64,000 nt of DNA from contig NC_062228.1 in assembly GCF_902686445.1 (NCBI RefSeq), positions 67,808,648 through 67,872,647 of the forward strand. Reading direction: 5' to 3'. This document shows, piece after piece, positions 22,110-34,279 of this stretch. The stretch is from Sciurus carolinensis (taxonomy: Eukaryota > Chordata > Mammalia > Rodentia > Sciuridae). Within the stretch, counting starts at the first letter, position 1. The number at the start of each line of letters is the position of its first letter. Made by a program: the position numbers and the translations under genes. The notes below the pieces were generated by a model. The model was not told the DNA's origin. It did no database searches and saw nothing but the letters and a program-made list of their open reading frames with translations.

Positions 22110-23440
22110 AAAATGGTCTGCCTACTCTCCCTGTACACACACCTGCTGGGCACCCTTGAACCTGAAGACACCCATGTCCATGCACAGGCTTCCACCTCCT
22201 CTCCCTGTAGAGACACCTGCTGGGCACCCTCCATCCTGAGGGCATCCATGTTCCTGCACAGGTCTCCCCCACCTTTCCCTGCAGAGACACCTGCTGGGCA
22301 TCCTCCGCTATGAAGTTGCACCCATGTACATGCACAGGGCTCTCTCTCCTCTCCCTGCAGAGACACCTGCTGGGCACCCTCCACCCTGAAGGCATCCATG
22401 TCCCTGCACAGGTCTCCCCCACCTTTCCCTGCAGAGACACCTGCTGGGTATCCTCCCCTATGATGGTGCACCCATATCCCTGCACAGGGCTCCCCTCCTC
22501 TCCCTGTAGAGATGACTGTTGGGCACCCACCACCCTGAAGGAACCCATGTTCCTGCACAGGTCTCCCCCTCCTCTCCCTGCAGAGACACCTGCTGGGCAC
22601 CCTCCACCCTGAAGACACCCATGTACATGCACAGGTCTCTCCCTCCTCTCCCTGCGGAGACACCTGCTAGGCACCCTCCACCCTAAGGCACCCATGTCCC
22701 TGCACAGGGCTCCCCCTCCTCTCCCTGTAGAGACACCTGCTGGGCACTCTCCACCCTGAAGGCACCCATGTCCCTGCATAAGGCTCCCCCTACTCTCCAT
22801 GTAGAGACACCTGCTGGGCACCCTCCACCCTGAAGGCACCCATATCCATGCACAGGGCTCTCCCTCCTCTCCCTGTAGAGACTCCTGCTGGACACCCTCC
22901 ACCATGAAGGCACCCATGTCCCTGAACAAGGCTCCCCCTCCTCTCCCCACAGAGACACCTGCTCGCACCCTCCACCCTGAAGGCACCCATGTCCCTGCAC
23001 AGGGCTCCCCCTCCTCTCCCTGTAGAGACACCTGCTGGGCACCCTCCACCCTGAAGGCACCCATGTCCCTGCACAGGGCTCCCCCTATCTCCCTTTAGAG
23101 ACACCTGCTGGAAATACTCTACCCTGAAGGCACCAATGTCCCTGCACAGGTCTCCCCCTCCTCTCCCTGCAGAGACACCTGCTGGGCACCCTCAACCCGG
23201 AAGGCACCCATGTCCCTGCACAGGGCTCCCCCTCCTCTCCCTGTAGAGACATCTGCTGGACAACCTCCACACTGAAGGCACCCATGTCCCTGCACAGAGT
23301 TTCCCCTCCTCTCCCTGTAGAGACACCTGCTGGGCACCCTCCACCATGAAGGCACCCATGTCCATGCACAGATCTCCCGCTCCTCTCCCTGCAGAGACAC
23401 CTGCTGGGCACCCTCCACCCTGAGGAGGGACACACGTCAA
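22110..23440. repeat. 74 bp minisatellite upstream of a V1R gene
   Basis: The landmark 'gagacacctgctgggcaccc' recurs at 22210, 22284, 22360 and 22434 and so on, with spacing of 74-76 bp and about 18 units. Each unit contains 'caccctgaaggcacccatgt' and 'ctccccctcctctccctg'. On the minus strand the unit lacks stops in all three frames, so long overlapping frames appear (longest at 23064-22072, 330 codons). The array ends about 250 bp before the V1R start. Confidence 0.93.
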
Positions 23441-23687
23441 TGCATAGAGCTCTCCATCACTCTCACCTTCACCTGGGAGTTGGAGACTGAGGTTTGTGAA
23501 GCTCAGGTTTTTATTATGTTTTGTTTGAGCAGGTGGGCAGAAAGTCATTGTCTCTTTCACGTGAGTATTGAGTGTAGGTAAGTGTTACGTTGTGGCTTGT
23601 CCTGATGGTCACACATTTACTCTCTTTTGTTTATCTCCTGACTTTAGGAACTACCCACACTCCAGTTGCTGATGTGATCCCTTCAGC

Positions 23688-24557
23688 ATGGATATGTGGT
23701 TTATTTTTCTCACTCACACAGGAGAAGGAATCCTTGGAAATTTCTCCCTCCTCTGCCTTTATAACTTCACCTTGTTCACCAGACGTCACTTCAGACCCAC
23801 AGATTTGATTCTCAATCAGCTGGTGCTGGCCAATTCCATTGTTCTTCTCTCTAAAGGAGTACCTCAGACTCTGGCAAGTTTGGGATGGAAACATTTCCTG
23901 GATGATAGGAGATGTAAGCTTGTCTTCTATTGTTACAGAGTGAGCACTGGTGTGTCCTTCAGCACCTTATGCCTGTTCAATGGCTTCCCCGTCATTAAGC
24001 TCAACCCCAGAATCTGTAGGTGGATCTCGCTCAAGATCAGATCCCTACAGTGCATCGGCTCCTGCTGTCTCCTCTGTTGGACCCTGCATCTCCTCATAAA
24101 TTCATTTCTGCATTTAATAGTGAATGGCCCATGGAATAAGGAAAATCTCAGTGCAGATGGGAGTCATGGCTACTGTTCATGGTCAGCGGAATATAGTCAC
24201 AGCACCTTATACTCAATCTTATACTTTTCCCCTGACTTGATGAGTCTGGTCCTCATGGCCTCATGGGCCAGTGGCTCCATGGTCTTCCTCCTGCACAGGC
24301 ACAAGCAGCGAGTCCAGCACATTCACAGCCATGTCTGCAGCCCCAGACCTTCCCATGAGGTCAGGGCCACACGCACCATCCTGATCCTGATGAGCTCCTT
24401 TGTTTCCCTTTACTCCGTCTACACTGTACTGACCATGTGGATGACCCTAGCTGCAAACAGAGGCCATTGGGTGGTGAGCAGCTCTGTGCTGGTGGCCTCA
24501 TGTTTCCCAGCACTCAGCCCCTTTGTGCTCCTCATCAATGACACCCAGGTCTCTTAG
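23688..24557 (+). CDS. Vomeronasal type-1 receptor (V1R), single coding exon
   Basis: This is a 289-residue class A-like G-protein-coupled receptor of the V1R family, which detects pheromones at the surface of vomeronasal neurons through Gi2. Seven hydrophobic segments are visible. The first is at about 5-30 with GILGN, and the second has the V1R signature RPTDLILNQLVLAN at 36-49. Cys76 before the third and Cys163 in the second extracellular loop can pair. An N-glycosylation site lies at Asn153 (NLS). The sixth and seventh segments carry RATRTILILMSSF and FPALSPFVLLIN. The C terminus stops right after the seventh segment (NDTQVS), so the tail is some 15-20 residues shorter than in the second receptor. 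The end of the third segment (LFNGFPVIKLNP) departs from the usual LLSVFQAITISP form. A pyrimidine-rich acceptor-like AG at 23646-23647 lies just upstream of the start, which fits a non-coding first exon. Confidence 0.88.
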   Translation: MDMWFIFLTHTGEGILGNFSLLCLYNFTLFTRRHFRPTDLILNQLVLANSIVLLSKGVPQTLASLGWKHFLDDRRCKLVFYCYRVSTGVSFSTLCLFNGFPVIKLNPRICRWISLKIRSLQCIGSCCLLCWTLHLLINSFLHLIVNGPWNKENLSADGSHGYCSWSAEYSHSTLYSILYFSPDLMSLVLMASWASGSMVFLLHRHKQRVQHIHSHVCSPRPSHEVRATRTILILMSSFVSLYSVYTVLTMWMTLAANRGHWVVSSSVLVASCFPALSPFVLLINDTQVS

Positions 24558-25440
24558 TTCCTCTCTCACTGCCGAGTGAGGACAAATTGTGTCTCCTAAT
24601 CCACTCACCTGGCAAGGGATCTGTTCTCCTTGAGGTACTTGAATGTTCATGTCAGAATCTGCTCATATTGAAGAGCCATCAGTTCAGACTGACTGACCCA
24701 ATGCACAGGAGGTGGCAATATCTCATCTAGCCTCAGCCCTAGGCCAGACTAAGCACAGACATCATGCACATAATTAAACAGGGATCTGACCCTGTTTCCA
24801 ATTGGGGAAGTTTAGGATATTTTAAAATGTGTCTTAGAAGAAATTGTTGAGATTACAGATAAGGAAATTCTTTCTTTAAAGTCTTATGAAAACTCACTGA
24901 AGATTTTTTGCCATTTTGTTGCTAGTGTTTCAGTATCATTTCTTTTTAAATTAATTATTTTCCTTGGCAAATAATTATGTATATTTCAGAGATACCATTT
25001 GATGTTCTGATCTCTGTACACTTTATATAAAGAGTCAATCACCTACATGCCCAACATCTCAATAGCATCATTCATTTCTTGTATGTTAAAAATCTTTTGT
25101 TTCAAAAATCTTGAAATACACATTCCATTTTTATTAACTATGGTGATAAATAGTTTTCCAAAGAAGTTTTGAGCCAACATTTTTGGCAGAGGGAAATGAA
25201 GTGCATGATTGGTGTGAGGAAGTCAAGTGCAGCTCACTGTGTGGGCTGATTCTCATGGGATTGGAATGCAGACAGATGTAGTGAGCAGGGGAGTAGGGCC
25301 AGCGAAGGTTCTGGGCCTTCACCTAGGATAGCTGAGAAAATCTGAGTGACTGTTTAAGTGACAGACAGTGCAGGAATCCAATCAGGGTGATGGAAATCCC
25401 AGATCTCCTCACTGAGCAGTGCTCACTATGCTCTGTGTGT
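24558..25440. other. AT-rich stretch with an old L1 3' UTR piece on the minus strand
   Basis: About 24945-25145 resembles the reverse complement of an ancient L1 3' UTR ('ataattatgtatatttcaga', 'gatgttctgatctctgtaca', 'tattaactatggtga'). The remainder shows nothing I can assign. Confidence 0.45.
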
Positions 25441-25610
25441 TGGGGAGGTCTGCAATCCTGGCATCCTGACCAGTCACCTGAGTGCCAGGTTCAAGCCAGG
25501 CTGGGCAACTCAGCCACACCCTGTATCCAAATGAAAATTTAAAGAGCTGGGGGAGCAGCTCAGTGGTAGAGCACTCTGGTCATATATATATAATTAAAGT
25601 AGTTTCACTT
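25440..25610 (+). mobile_element. Dimeric B1+ID SINE
   Basis: A short B1-like part ('tgcaatcctggcatcctgac', 'aggttcaagccaggctgggc') is followed by an A-rich linker and an ID-type part ('gagcagctcagtggtagagc' with box A). Such fused B1-ID SINEs are known from squirrels and relatives. Confidence 0.75.
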
Positions 25611-27685
25611 GTTTCTGCTAATAACACTGAAAATCTTGAAGGCTGGTTTTATTCAAGTGCAGCGTGTGTTACTTAGTCCTTAAAAGCACGATCAGTTTGT
25701 AATGGATAACATCGAGTCTCTAAACTCTTACAAAATGTCCCTTGCCTATTTTCACCCACATGAGAATTCTCATGCACAAAATTACATAGAATAAAGGCTG
25801 CTGTTTAAAGTCTATCTGAAGAAGAGCAATCTCCTGTCTCTTAAATATATAAAGAAAATAAAAGAAAAAGATCCCATATTTAATATTTTATACCTTTAAA
25901 TTTATGAACAAACATCTGTAAATATAGTTATTGAAGTGCCAAGAGTTTTTATTTAGTTAATATCAGTTATGAACTTTTGTATCTTACAACATCATCACAC
26001 CCATTTTTATGCATCATTTGTTTTTTATATAAAAACACATATTCTATGACTATTTCTTGTTTACTCTAAAGTAACAGTGTACAAGGGAAAATGTCATTCT
26101 TGTTACCCTATCTTACCAGATTTGAACTCGGTATACACTTTATTGCTTTGCATCTCACATTTCTGAAGTGCAGACAAGGATCTGCATTGAACAAGGACAC
26201 ACCAGCAAACCTCGCCTGAGACCCCCCAACCCAGGGCCCAGGACCTACCTTCCTTGCTGCACCCTTGCTGGTGTCACTTCCCAGTGTAAACAGAAAGCAC
26301 CTGTGAAACAGTTCCGACACCCCAGGTCTGACCAGGGAAACTAAGGGAAAGTCCCTGCCTAAGACACCACACCTATCATGGGTATCTAAAACCCTGGAAG
26401 AAGCTTTGGCCATGCACAATCAGCACTATGGGCAAGTCCAGGGACTTCCATCACCCTCACTCTGTCTAAGCCCCTCTGCACCAAGCTCACCCAGGTGGGG
26501 CTCAGGAGTGTCTTGGGGACACCCTGGTCTGCCACTTCTCCCTGCAGCATGTATGGCTAGTACCATGCCTTCCCTGCTTCTCCTCACCTGGTGTCCCTGA
26601 CCTGGCGCAATGGAACATTGCCCTGTCACCCAGTACCCACGACACTGAGTGTTCATCTGAGGGGAGACTCCTATTGCCGGGTCTGTTTGTCTTGGTCATT
26701 TCCTTTCTAATCCAGCATTCCTGAACACTGTGTTGATCCTTCAGAAGGGATTCTGTCTGCACTTACAACTAAACCCTTTTCCACCTTCAGTTCAGTGCAT
26801 ACATCTTGAAAAGCAGTTTATAAATTGCTTCAGGAATCCCACAACCCCCAGGACACTGTTCCTTCCTCTGGGTGCGTTTATGTCCTCCCGGGAAAGCTTC
26901 AGACTTCATGCCCTTCCTTACACAGGTGCCACTACCAACATGGGGCCAGTGAGCCTGGTAGTCCCATTCACTCCTCAGCACTTGGTTTTTCCTTTTCCTG
27001 CAATATTTTGTTGGCACTCCAAGGGGAGCATTGCAGCCTCACTGCAGTCCCTGACCTCCTGCACCTTCCACACTCTCCACATCTGATGCACCAGGTGGTC
27101 AGAGTGGGAAGGGGATGCCCAGGTCACACCCTTTAGTGGGGATTCCTCAGGAGAGGCAGAGTAAGGGTTGGGATCCACTGGTGTGGTTTCCAAGGCTCTG
27201 GGGTTGGAGGCTGTCTCTGGTTATCTGACAGCATGCTCATTCAGAGCAGAACCATATTGGATGTACAGAGTCATGACATGGATCTCCAGTTGGCATCTGA
27301 AAGGCAGCTCCTTGGGAGCTCACCTGCAGGAGACGAGGAAATCATCAACTGTGGTTTTTCCCCATTGTTAATGGGCAACAACAACAGACTCTAAAAACAG
27401 CACACAGGAAACTATTGTGTCATGGTTATTTGGCATCATATTGGGGAATTTTTGAGGTGATGACTGTGGAGATTTTAAAGAGCAGGACATAATTTCCCCA
27501 CAGCAGAGAGAAAAGTTTGCTTCTCAGGGCCAGGGAGAAACACAAAAGAAATAGACAGAGTCCTTGGTATCCATCCTTCAAATAACTTTTGAAATCGCAG
27601 AGCATTAGCCAGGAAAATAGAGGTGAAAAGTGGGGACCTGCAACAGTGGAGCTTGGCAGAACTACAAAGGTCTAAAATATGGTTT
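25611..27685. other. Non-coding spacer
   Basis: AT-rich to about 26110, then GC-richer. No gene or clear repeat. The complement of 26110-26420 has an AATAAA near its end (about 26142) and could be a retrocopy or LTR, but I cannot assign it. Confidence 0.4.
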
Positions 27686-27895
27686 GAGCTGGCCACGCAG
27701 TGATCCCAGCCGCTCAGGAGACTGAGTAGGACCCATTTCAAGACATGCCTGACACCTTACCATTTAGATTCTGCTTCAAAACTAAAAAATAAATGTGCTG
27801 GGGATGCTGGGGATGTAGCTCAGTGGTAGATCATCCCTGAGTTCAATCTCCAGTACCAAAAACAAAAAAAAGAAGAAGAAGAAGAAGGAAGAAAG
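27686..27895 (+). mobile_element. Dimeric B1+ID SINE with A/GAA-rich tail
   Basis: The B1-like part ('gatcccagccgctcaggaga') is joined to 'gggatgtagctcagtggtag', the tRNA-derived ID box A region, and 'ttcaatctccagtacc', the box B region. An AAGAAG-rich tail follows at 27865-27893. Confidence 0.8.
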
Positions 27896-28850
27896 AGTCT
27901 GTAGACAGTTAATATCTACAGATCGAAATATAAGAGTTGATGAGTTGACCAATGATGGAGACAGAAGTGTGATTTTGCAGTGATTGCTGGTTTCTTGGGT
28001 CAAGGCACAGGTCCACACAGGTGTTCTGGAGGTGCACGGCCTGATGATTGGTCAAGGCTCTACAATGATTGGTGCTATTTGTGTGTAACCAAGAGGATGC
28101 AGAGGTCCTGGTGAGAGATGCAAGTGAAGAGTTTGTGATGGACACCTGAAAACCACCAGGGAGTGAGTGGTCACTCCCTGGGGACTGAGAGGCTGGCACC
28201 ATGAGCACGTGTCTCTGGAAGCACAGAGTTGTACCCCTAATGCACTTGCCTTTCATCCTGGAAGAGTGGGAGTAAGCCTCGGGCAGGGAGCCCATCAGGA
28301 TCCTGGGATAAGCAGATGAGACCTAAAACCAATATCTCCTCAGTGTCAAAGGAAGAATGTCAGAGCCTCATTCAGTACATCAGGGACACAGAGGGGTGTG
28401 GTGGGTTTTACCTGGTGTAGGGTCATCTGCTGTGGGAAAATCCTGCACTGGGGAGTTCTCCTCTGGGTACAGGACTTGGAGCATATCTCCAACATGGACG
28501 TACATCCAGGTGGTGGGCCTGGGGCACTGGGAATGTGGGTCTCAGGACTCACCTGGAAGATGGCTTACCCAGAGGTTTGAACCTCTATTAGAAGCCAAGA
28601 CAAACTCCCCAGTCAACATGGCAGGACTACTGGGTCCAGAACGTGTGCAACTGAACTTTACCTGTGTGGTATTTTTAACTTTCTTCTGGAGGTTTAGGCT
28701 CAAACCAGTCATGTGTCAGAGGAGTAGCTATTTGGTCCATAGGATGTCCACCTTAGTTGATCCCAGGACTCCAGAGTTCCTCCTTCTCCAGCCCTTAGGA
28801 GGTGGGGGCATGATAGAAAATATATTAAGTTGAAAGCTGTAGAAAGATGT
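27896..28850. other. Non-coding spacer
   Basis: No supportable gene or repeat. Only short unrecognised frames on both strands. Confidence 0.4.
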
Positions 28851-28852
28851 AC

Positions 28853-29759
28853 ACAAGTGTGTACATCTGCAGAGATTACACGACCAGAACACCCCAGGAC
28901 TGTCGTCCTTGGCAGTTGTGGACAACAATTCTGATAATTGAGCACACATCTCAACTTTCCAAAAGGTCCCAAACAGCCTGTGCATCCAACGTATATCATG
29001 GTTTCCATGTGTATTTTTGTGTCTATGAGGAAGAGACTCCCACAGTCCTTTTTCTTACTGGGGATATTTCAGATGATGTCCCATCAGTTTATAATAAAGA
29101 ATATGGGTCTACTTTTTGGCTGGATGCATTCAAAACTAGAATACCTGCCTGGAATTTGGCAAGTCTGTTGTTGCTTGGGTCCCTTTTGACTAGTGAACTC
29201 CTCATTTGGAGAGACATTGTCAGGTTAGATATTTGGGAACGAGGTATTGGGGATTGAAACCAGGGGCATCTTACCACTGTGCCACATCCCCAGTCCCTTT
29301 TAATTTTTTACTTTAGACAGCATTTTGCTGAGTTCCTGAGGCTGGCTTTGAATACAGCAATCCTTCTGCCTCAGGCTCCCAAGCCAATGGGGCTACTGGT
29401 GTGGACCCACACTCCTGGGTCAGGTTGGAATTTTGAAAGGACTTGACCTTTTGGAAAGTTGAGATGTGTGTGCAATTATCAGAATTGTTGTCCACAACTG
29501 CCAAGGATGACAGTCCTGGGGTGTTCTGGTCATGTAGTCTCTGCAGATGTACACACTTGTGTTTCCATGTGTATTTTTGTGTCTATGAGGAAGAGACTCC
29601 CACAGTCCTTTTCCTTACTGGGGGTATTTCAGATGATGTCCCATCAGTTTATAATAAAGAATATGGGTCTACTTTTTGACTGGATGCATTCAAAATTAGA
29701 ATACCTGCCTGGAATTTGGCAAGTCTGTTGTTGCTTGGGTCCCTTTTGACTAGTGAACT
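28853..29759. repeat. Local rearrangement: one segment duplicated inverted, the next duplicated direct
   Basis: Segment A (28853-28970) reappears as its reverse complement at 29445-29560. Segment B (29001-29199) reappears in direct orientation at 29561-29759, exactly 560 bp further and nearly identical. In the second set the inverted A directly abuts B, whereas in the first set 30 bases separate them. A dimeric SINE lies between the two sets (29240-29425). Confidence 0.88.
29240..29425 (-). mobile_element. Dimeric B1+ID SINE
   Basis: On the minus strand it reads B1-like first ('gagcctgaggcagaaggatt'), then the ID-like part. On the plus strand the ID part appears as 'attggggattgaaaccaggg' and 'ccactgtgccacatccccag'. 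Confidence 0.8.
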
Positions 29760-31103
29760 GCTGTCTGGGGGTGGGAAGTAGCAATCTTCTACCAAGCTCT
29801 GTCACGTATGAGGTTAGCAACCCCAAGTTCTCATTGCTGTTCACCCAGCTAATCTCAGGGGATTTCGAAGCCAGAAAAGGTGTCCTGGGACAGGTTTGAC
29901 CTCCCACAAACCAGGGCAATTGGCAAGAAACTGAGACCAGGGTAGGCCAGCCATTCTAGAGGTGTGGGTCTAAAGGTACAGCTGGTGATGCTGCACTTGT
30001 GGCCTCTTGCCATGACTTACAGCCCTGCAGGGAGTTTGGATTCAGGGTCACAGGCTCAGGATCCATGGGATACTCTGTTCTCCAGAGTCCAGTGTTGTGG
30101 CCAGGGATTGCTATTGCCATGGTATGTAGCATGAGGCCAACTACGGAACATGTTTTCCTCAACAGTGGCCAACACCAGTGGCCAGAGCCTCAAGGAGGAG
30201 GAAGGGGATGCTGTCATTGTCTACAGAGAAGAAGGCTCAGGGGTCACTGACAGGTGCCTGTTGAACTTAGTTAAGGCAGAATTTAGAGTCACATTGGAGA
30301 GAGCCCTGTGAAGCTAGGTTGCTTTGTAGGTAGTGACATCATTGAAATCATATCTAAACACTTAATAAGGAGTATGTTGCCACCAGAACCCAAAAGGAAT
30401 GGGAAGATGCTGTACCTGTGTGCCTTGAGGAGCATGTAGACACACCTCCTTGGAGGATAGTATGTGGAACTCTTGATGTTCCCCGGTGGAGTCCTAAGGG
30501 AGTTGGGCTGCAGGACAGAAACTGTCCAAACAAACCCTGGACAGAGCCCAGGGATCACAGAGCTGGAACATACCTACTGGTGTCGATTGGCTATATCAGT
30601 GACCAGGATCACTCCTGAGCTAAGGAAAGCAGTCATCACTGTTCTATTTGAAATGAGCAGGGCTCCATGGCACTCCTGCACCTGTCCTGCCTTTTTCTCC
30701 CTATTTTTCTGGCCTTGAAACCACCCGAGTAACAGTCTTTCTCTGTTCTTTGGAGTTGTTCACCTGCAGTCATGGTTTCCAGTGTCTGCCTACGAGAGGG
30801 AGGAAGCCGGGTGCATCTGGCCAGTAGTTTGTCCCTGGGAATCTCCTGTGGAGAAGCTCCAAGGGACAGCACATTTTCTCTTCTGGATATTTTTAGAAGA
30901 GATGTATCTTTAGGGAGGCAGCGTTCTGAGACTTCCCCCACCCTCGTCTTTTCAGATAAGCTCCTGCTTGCTCAGATGACCTCTGCCCCTGGCAGGACCT
31001 CCCTTCCTAGGGCTTCTCAACCTTCCTGTTGTGGTTAATTAGCTTACAAGTGAAAACCTTTACTGTCTTGAATTAGGGAGTAGTTTGAGAATACACATGC
31101 GGA
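29760..31103. other. Non-coding spacer
   Basis: No gene or recognised repeat seen. Confidence 0.4.
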
Positions 31104-31216
31104 GGGGCTGGGGCTGTAGCTCAGTGGCAGAGTGCTTACCTAGCATGTGCGAGTCACTGGGTTTAATCCTCAGCACCACATATAAATGAACAACTAGAAA
31201 AAATATTTTAAAAAAA
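31104..31216 (+). mobile_element. ID-type SINE (tRNA-derived)
   Basis: 'ggggctgtagctcagtggca' and 'gggtttaatcctcagcacca' are the box A and box B regions of the tRNA-Ala-like ID family, with 'gagtgcttacctagcatgtg' between them. An A-rich tail follows (31195-31216). Confidence 0.9.
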
Positions 31217-32900
31217 GAATGAGATGTGGAAAGCTTCATCCAGAATCTATTCCCAGCCATAGCTCTGCATCCTCTGCTGCACAGGTTATGTCTTGACCAG
31301 AAAGTAGAGAACCAGATGGCCTCACTCTTCATCGCCAATGGAGGCCTGCATTCTCTCTTCCTCCCTTCTTCCCATTTCTGCCATATTTTATGGACCTGTG
31401 CTCAGCTGAGCTCTTAGATCTCAACATTTTCCTGGGACATACACCTAGCACACAACTCCCTGTCTGCCTCTGTGGCTTTCTACCTATAATTTCAGCAGAC
31501 AAGCAGGGTCCTGTGAGTCTGCACTGCCTTCTGTAATGCTGCTTCTTACAGAGTCCCTGCTTGACCAAGCAGACCAATCTCTCCACCCTCCTCTATATTG
31601 CATTTACCCTTGTAAAATCTAATTTTAGTGTAGAAAGAAAGCCTGTGAAGTTCATAAGATGCCCTTCTGAAATATGTGACCATACTTAATATCTGAAGGG
31701 ATCCCTTATCCCCCAACACATCCAAGAATTGTCTGATAACCATGTGGCATTGTCCATAAAAAGAAGGGTGCAACAGCTCCGCTTCCTGGTGCCATGTTGT
31801 GAGCTGCTTCCCTCTGCCACACCCTTCCACCATGATGCCCTGCCTCACTTGGGCCCAGAACTATGGAGTCAGCTGACCATGGACTGAACCTCTGACTCCT
31901 AAGAGAGTTTCCAGGAGCCCTGCAGTGGAGTGAACGTGGGCATATACAGACCAGTGAGTGCCTGCCAGAGCACAGGAGACCCAAACACGTCTGTGCATGA
32001 ACACAAGGAGAAAAGCCCTCAGGAAGTCAGAAGGAAACTATTTCTTTAGGGAGGCAGAAGGGTGGAGCTGGGGCACAGACTTCATGGATCAAAGGCAGAT
32101 GACCAGAAGAGCAAGGACTGTAAAAATGAGCAAAATGGAAGTAACACAGCTCAAGGCTTCTGGGGCCCATGGTCCTGGCAGTTCATTAGCAGGTGGTTTC
32201 CTCTGAAGTTCAGGGAAGAGCAGATGCAGGAGGGTCTCTCCAGGCACTGAGTTGGGGTTGAAGAGCCAGAGCTGAGACTGCTCTGGACCCACAAATTCTC
32301 CCCTGTTTACCAATTTAGAGTTTAACTGGCAGTGGTAGCCAAAGTATTTTAACTGTGTTTGTGGTTTGATTTCATCTGTTTGATGACTTGATGGAGTTGG
32401 CCACCTTTGCCTTGGAGTACTGAGGATCTCATGCAGGATCCACCTTAGGAGGTATATCTCACTGACAGCATGGCCGCACACTGCACACTGATGATCTGCC
32501 TAACCACAGACCACAGAGGACAGTGGTCTACAAGCTATGTCACCTACTGACACCACGGCCCTTATGACCAAATTGCCTGAGGGCACAGGAGTAGGACTGA
32601 TTGGTTGTCATGCAAGGTGTGACTGCACATTAACTGAAATCCTGATCATGCCATTGAGGGTCTCTCAGGTCATCCTTGGGATAAGTTTGCTTATTTTTTT
32701 TCTATAGCTGGGAAGGGATGGGGACAGTCCAGGTTGACAGCAGAGAACATGCCTGCTCATTCTAGTACAAGTTCATTTAGAACTCATCAAATTGGATCAG
32801 AGGCATGAGGCCACATGGGCGTTGTGTCAAACACTGTCAGAGTGAGCCAGGAGCTCTTCAAACCTGCCACCTCCTCACCTGAATCATACAGTAGGGGCAC
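31217..32900. other. Non-coding spacer with a possible MaLR LTR piece
   Basis: About 31740-31905 ('ccatgttgtgagctgcttcc', 'ccatgatgccctgcctcact') resembles the plus-strand 3' part of a mammalian MaLR-type LTR. Nothing else could be assigned. Confidence 0.35.
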
Positions 32901-32904
32901 CAAT

Positions 32905-33105
32905 GTTGGTGGTATGTGGTGGCACATGCTGACCTGCACCTCAATCCAGCACTTGGTGAGTCTGTCAGGCCAGTTACAGGCTCCTGACGCTGTCCCAGGA
33001 TCAGCTCCACAGGAGTTCGCTGCCTGCTCTGTGCTGGAGAGGAGCAGAGCACCTGCCTTGCAACTGGAGGTCTCGGGCTCAATCCCACAGCACACACAGT
33101 CGCCT
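32905..33105 (+). mobile_element. Diverged dimeric B1+ID SINE
   Basis: A degraded B1 part ('ggtatgtggtggcacatgct') is followed at about 33030 by an ID-like part with 'gcagagcacctgccttgcaa' and 'ctcgggctcaatcccacagc'. It is older than the copy at 31104. Confidence 0.6.
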
Positions 33106-34094
33106 CTCTGCTGTCTCAGTGGTGGACAAGTCCGCTGACCTCATCTGACCCCTGCAGTGCTGTCATGCCTCTGAACCAACTCCCATCTTTGCTTAAAGCT
33201 CTGGATTTTGAAACCCTGCAGCCTGTGGACCCATCCCAGGCCTCCAGTAACCCCTACGTCCGTGTGTGCACATGTGTGTTCATAATCCTCTGCTCGCCTT
33301 CTGTGAGAGCCTTTCTAAACATCTCCCACTTCCCTGGGCCTTGGCTTCACCACCTGTCTTCTTACATCTGCTGGCAGCCTTTGCTCTTTGATTTTGACAG
33401 AGCTCAGGACTGCACTCCATTCCTCTGCTTTCACAGATGAGCTCTGTCCTCATGCAGAGTGACACTGCAGTTACAGGTGTAGTGACATTCACTTCCAGCA
33501 AGGGGGATGGCCACAGATCCCATGCTTTATCCTGAGGTTCGCTTGTTGGGCAGACACTGCTGGCCAGCCTCTGCCCGCTGTCCTGCCAGCAAGTGCCCAC
33601 TGGGTGAGCCGCTCTGCTTTCAAGTTAGCGACCTTCTCACCAGTGAGTTGCACCCAGAAAATCCAGAAAGAACTCTTCTGTGCAAAGCATTCCTGCTTTG
33701 GGGGCTGGAGCAACACACACTGTTTATTGGCTGGAGGCCCCTGTCCCCTCCTGCCACTCAGTGTCTCCCTCTGTCCTCCAGGTTGCCCTCTGTGTAATCT
33801 ACCCCTCCTCCCTGATTCCTGCTGACTGAACACCAGTCACCTCTCCAGGTTAAAGCCACAGCTCATGAATGCACCAGTGAAACTCCACATCAAGTATGAC
33901 CCATGATGGGATCCTGATTAGAGCAAGTCATACTCCATGTATGAATTTGTCCAAGTACACGCTACTATCATGTAGGTCTGAAAGAACAAAGGCATCAGTA
34001 TTCAGTTAAGAAATTGATAAAAAAATTCACTATGTTTAATTTTAATTTTCTTAAAATGGCAGAATTGATCCTAAAAGAGGAATTATTTTCTATT
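33106..34094. other. Non-coding spacer
   Basis: Nothing recognisable beyond short unsupported frames. Confidence 0.4.
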
Positions 34095-34275
34095 TTATTG
34101 GTACTGGGGACTGAACTGTGGGGTGCTCTCCCACTGAGCTCCCTCCCTAGACATTTTTATTTTTTACTTTGAGACAGGGTCTCACTAAGTTGCAGAGACT
34201 GGACTCTAACTGATAATCCTCCTTCCTCAGCCTACAGATTGAGGATCTCAGATGGGCACCATTACTCCCAGCTCC
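34095..34275 (-). mobile_element. Dimeric B1+ID SINE
   Basis: On the plus strand it reads 'ggtactggggactgaactgt' and 'ctcccactgagctccctccc' (reverse ID part), then 'gagacagggtctcactaagt' and a reverse B1 end. Orientation is minus. Confidence 0.82.
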
Positions 34276-34279
34276 CAGT

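Noticed and set aside
22031..23435. Minus-strand frames of 200-330 codons
   Set aside because: They are the 74 bp minisatellite read in three overlapping phases. No start context or domain supports a protein.
26108..26419. Possible LTR or retrocopy on the minus strand with AATAAA near its end
   Set aside because: No terminal repeats, tail or family match could be recognised, so it is only mentioned in the spacer entry.
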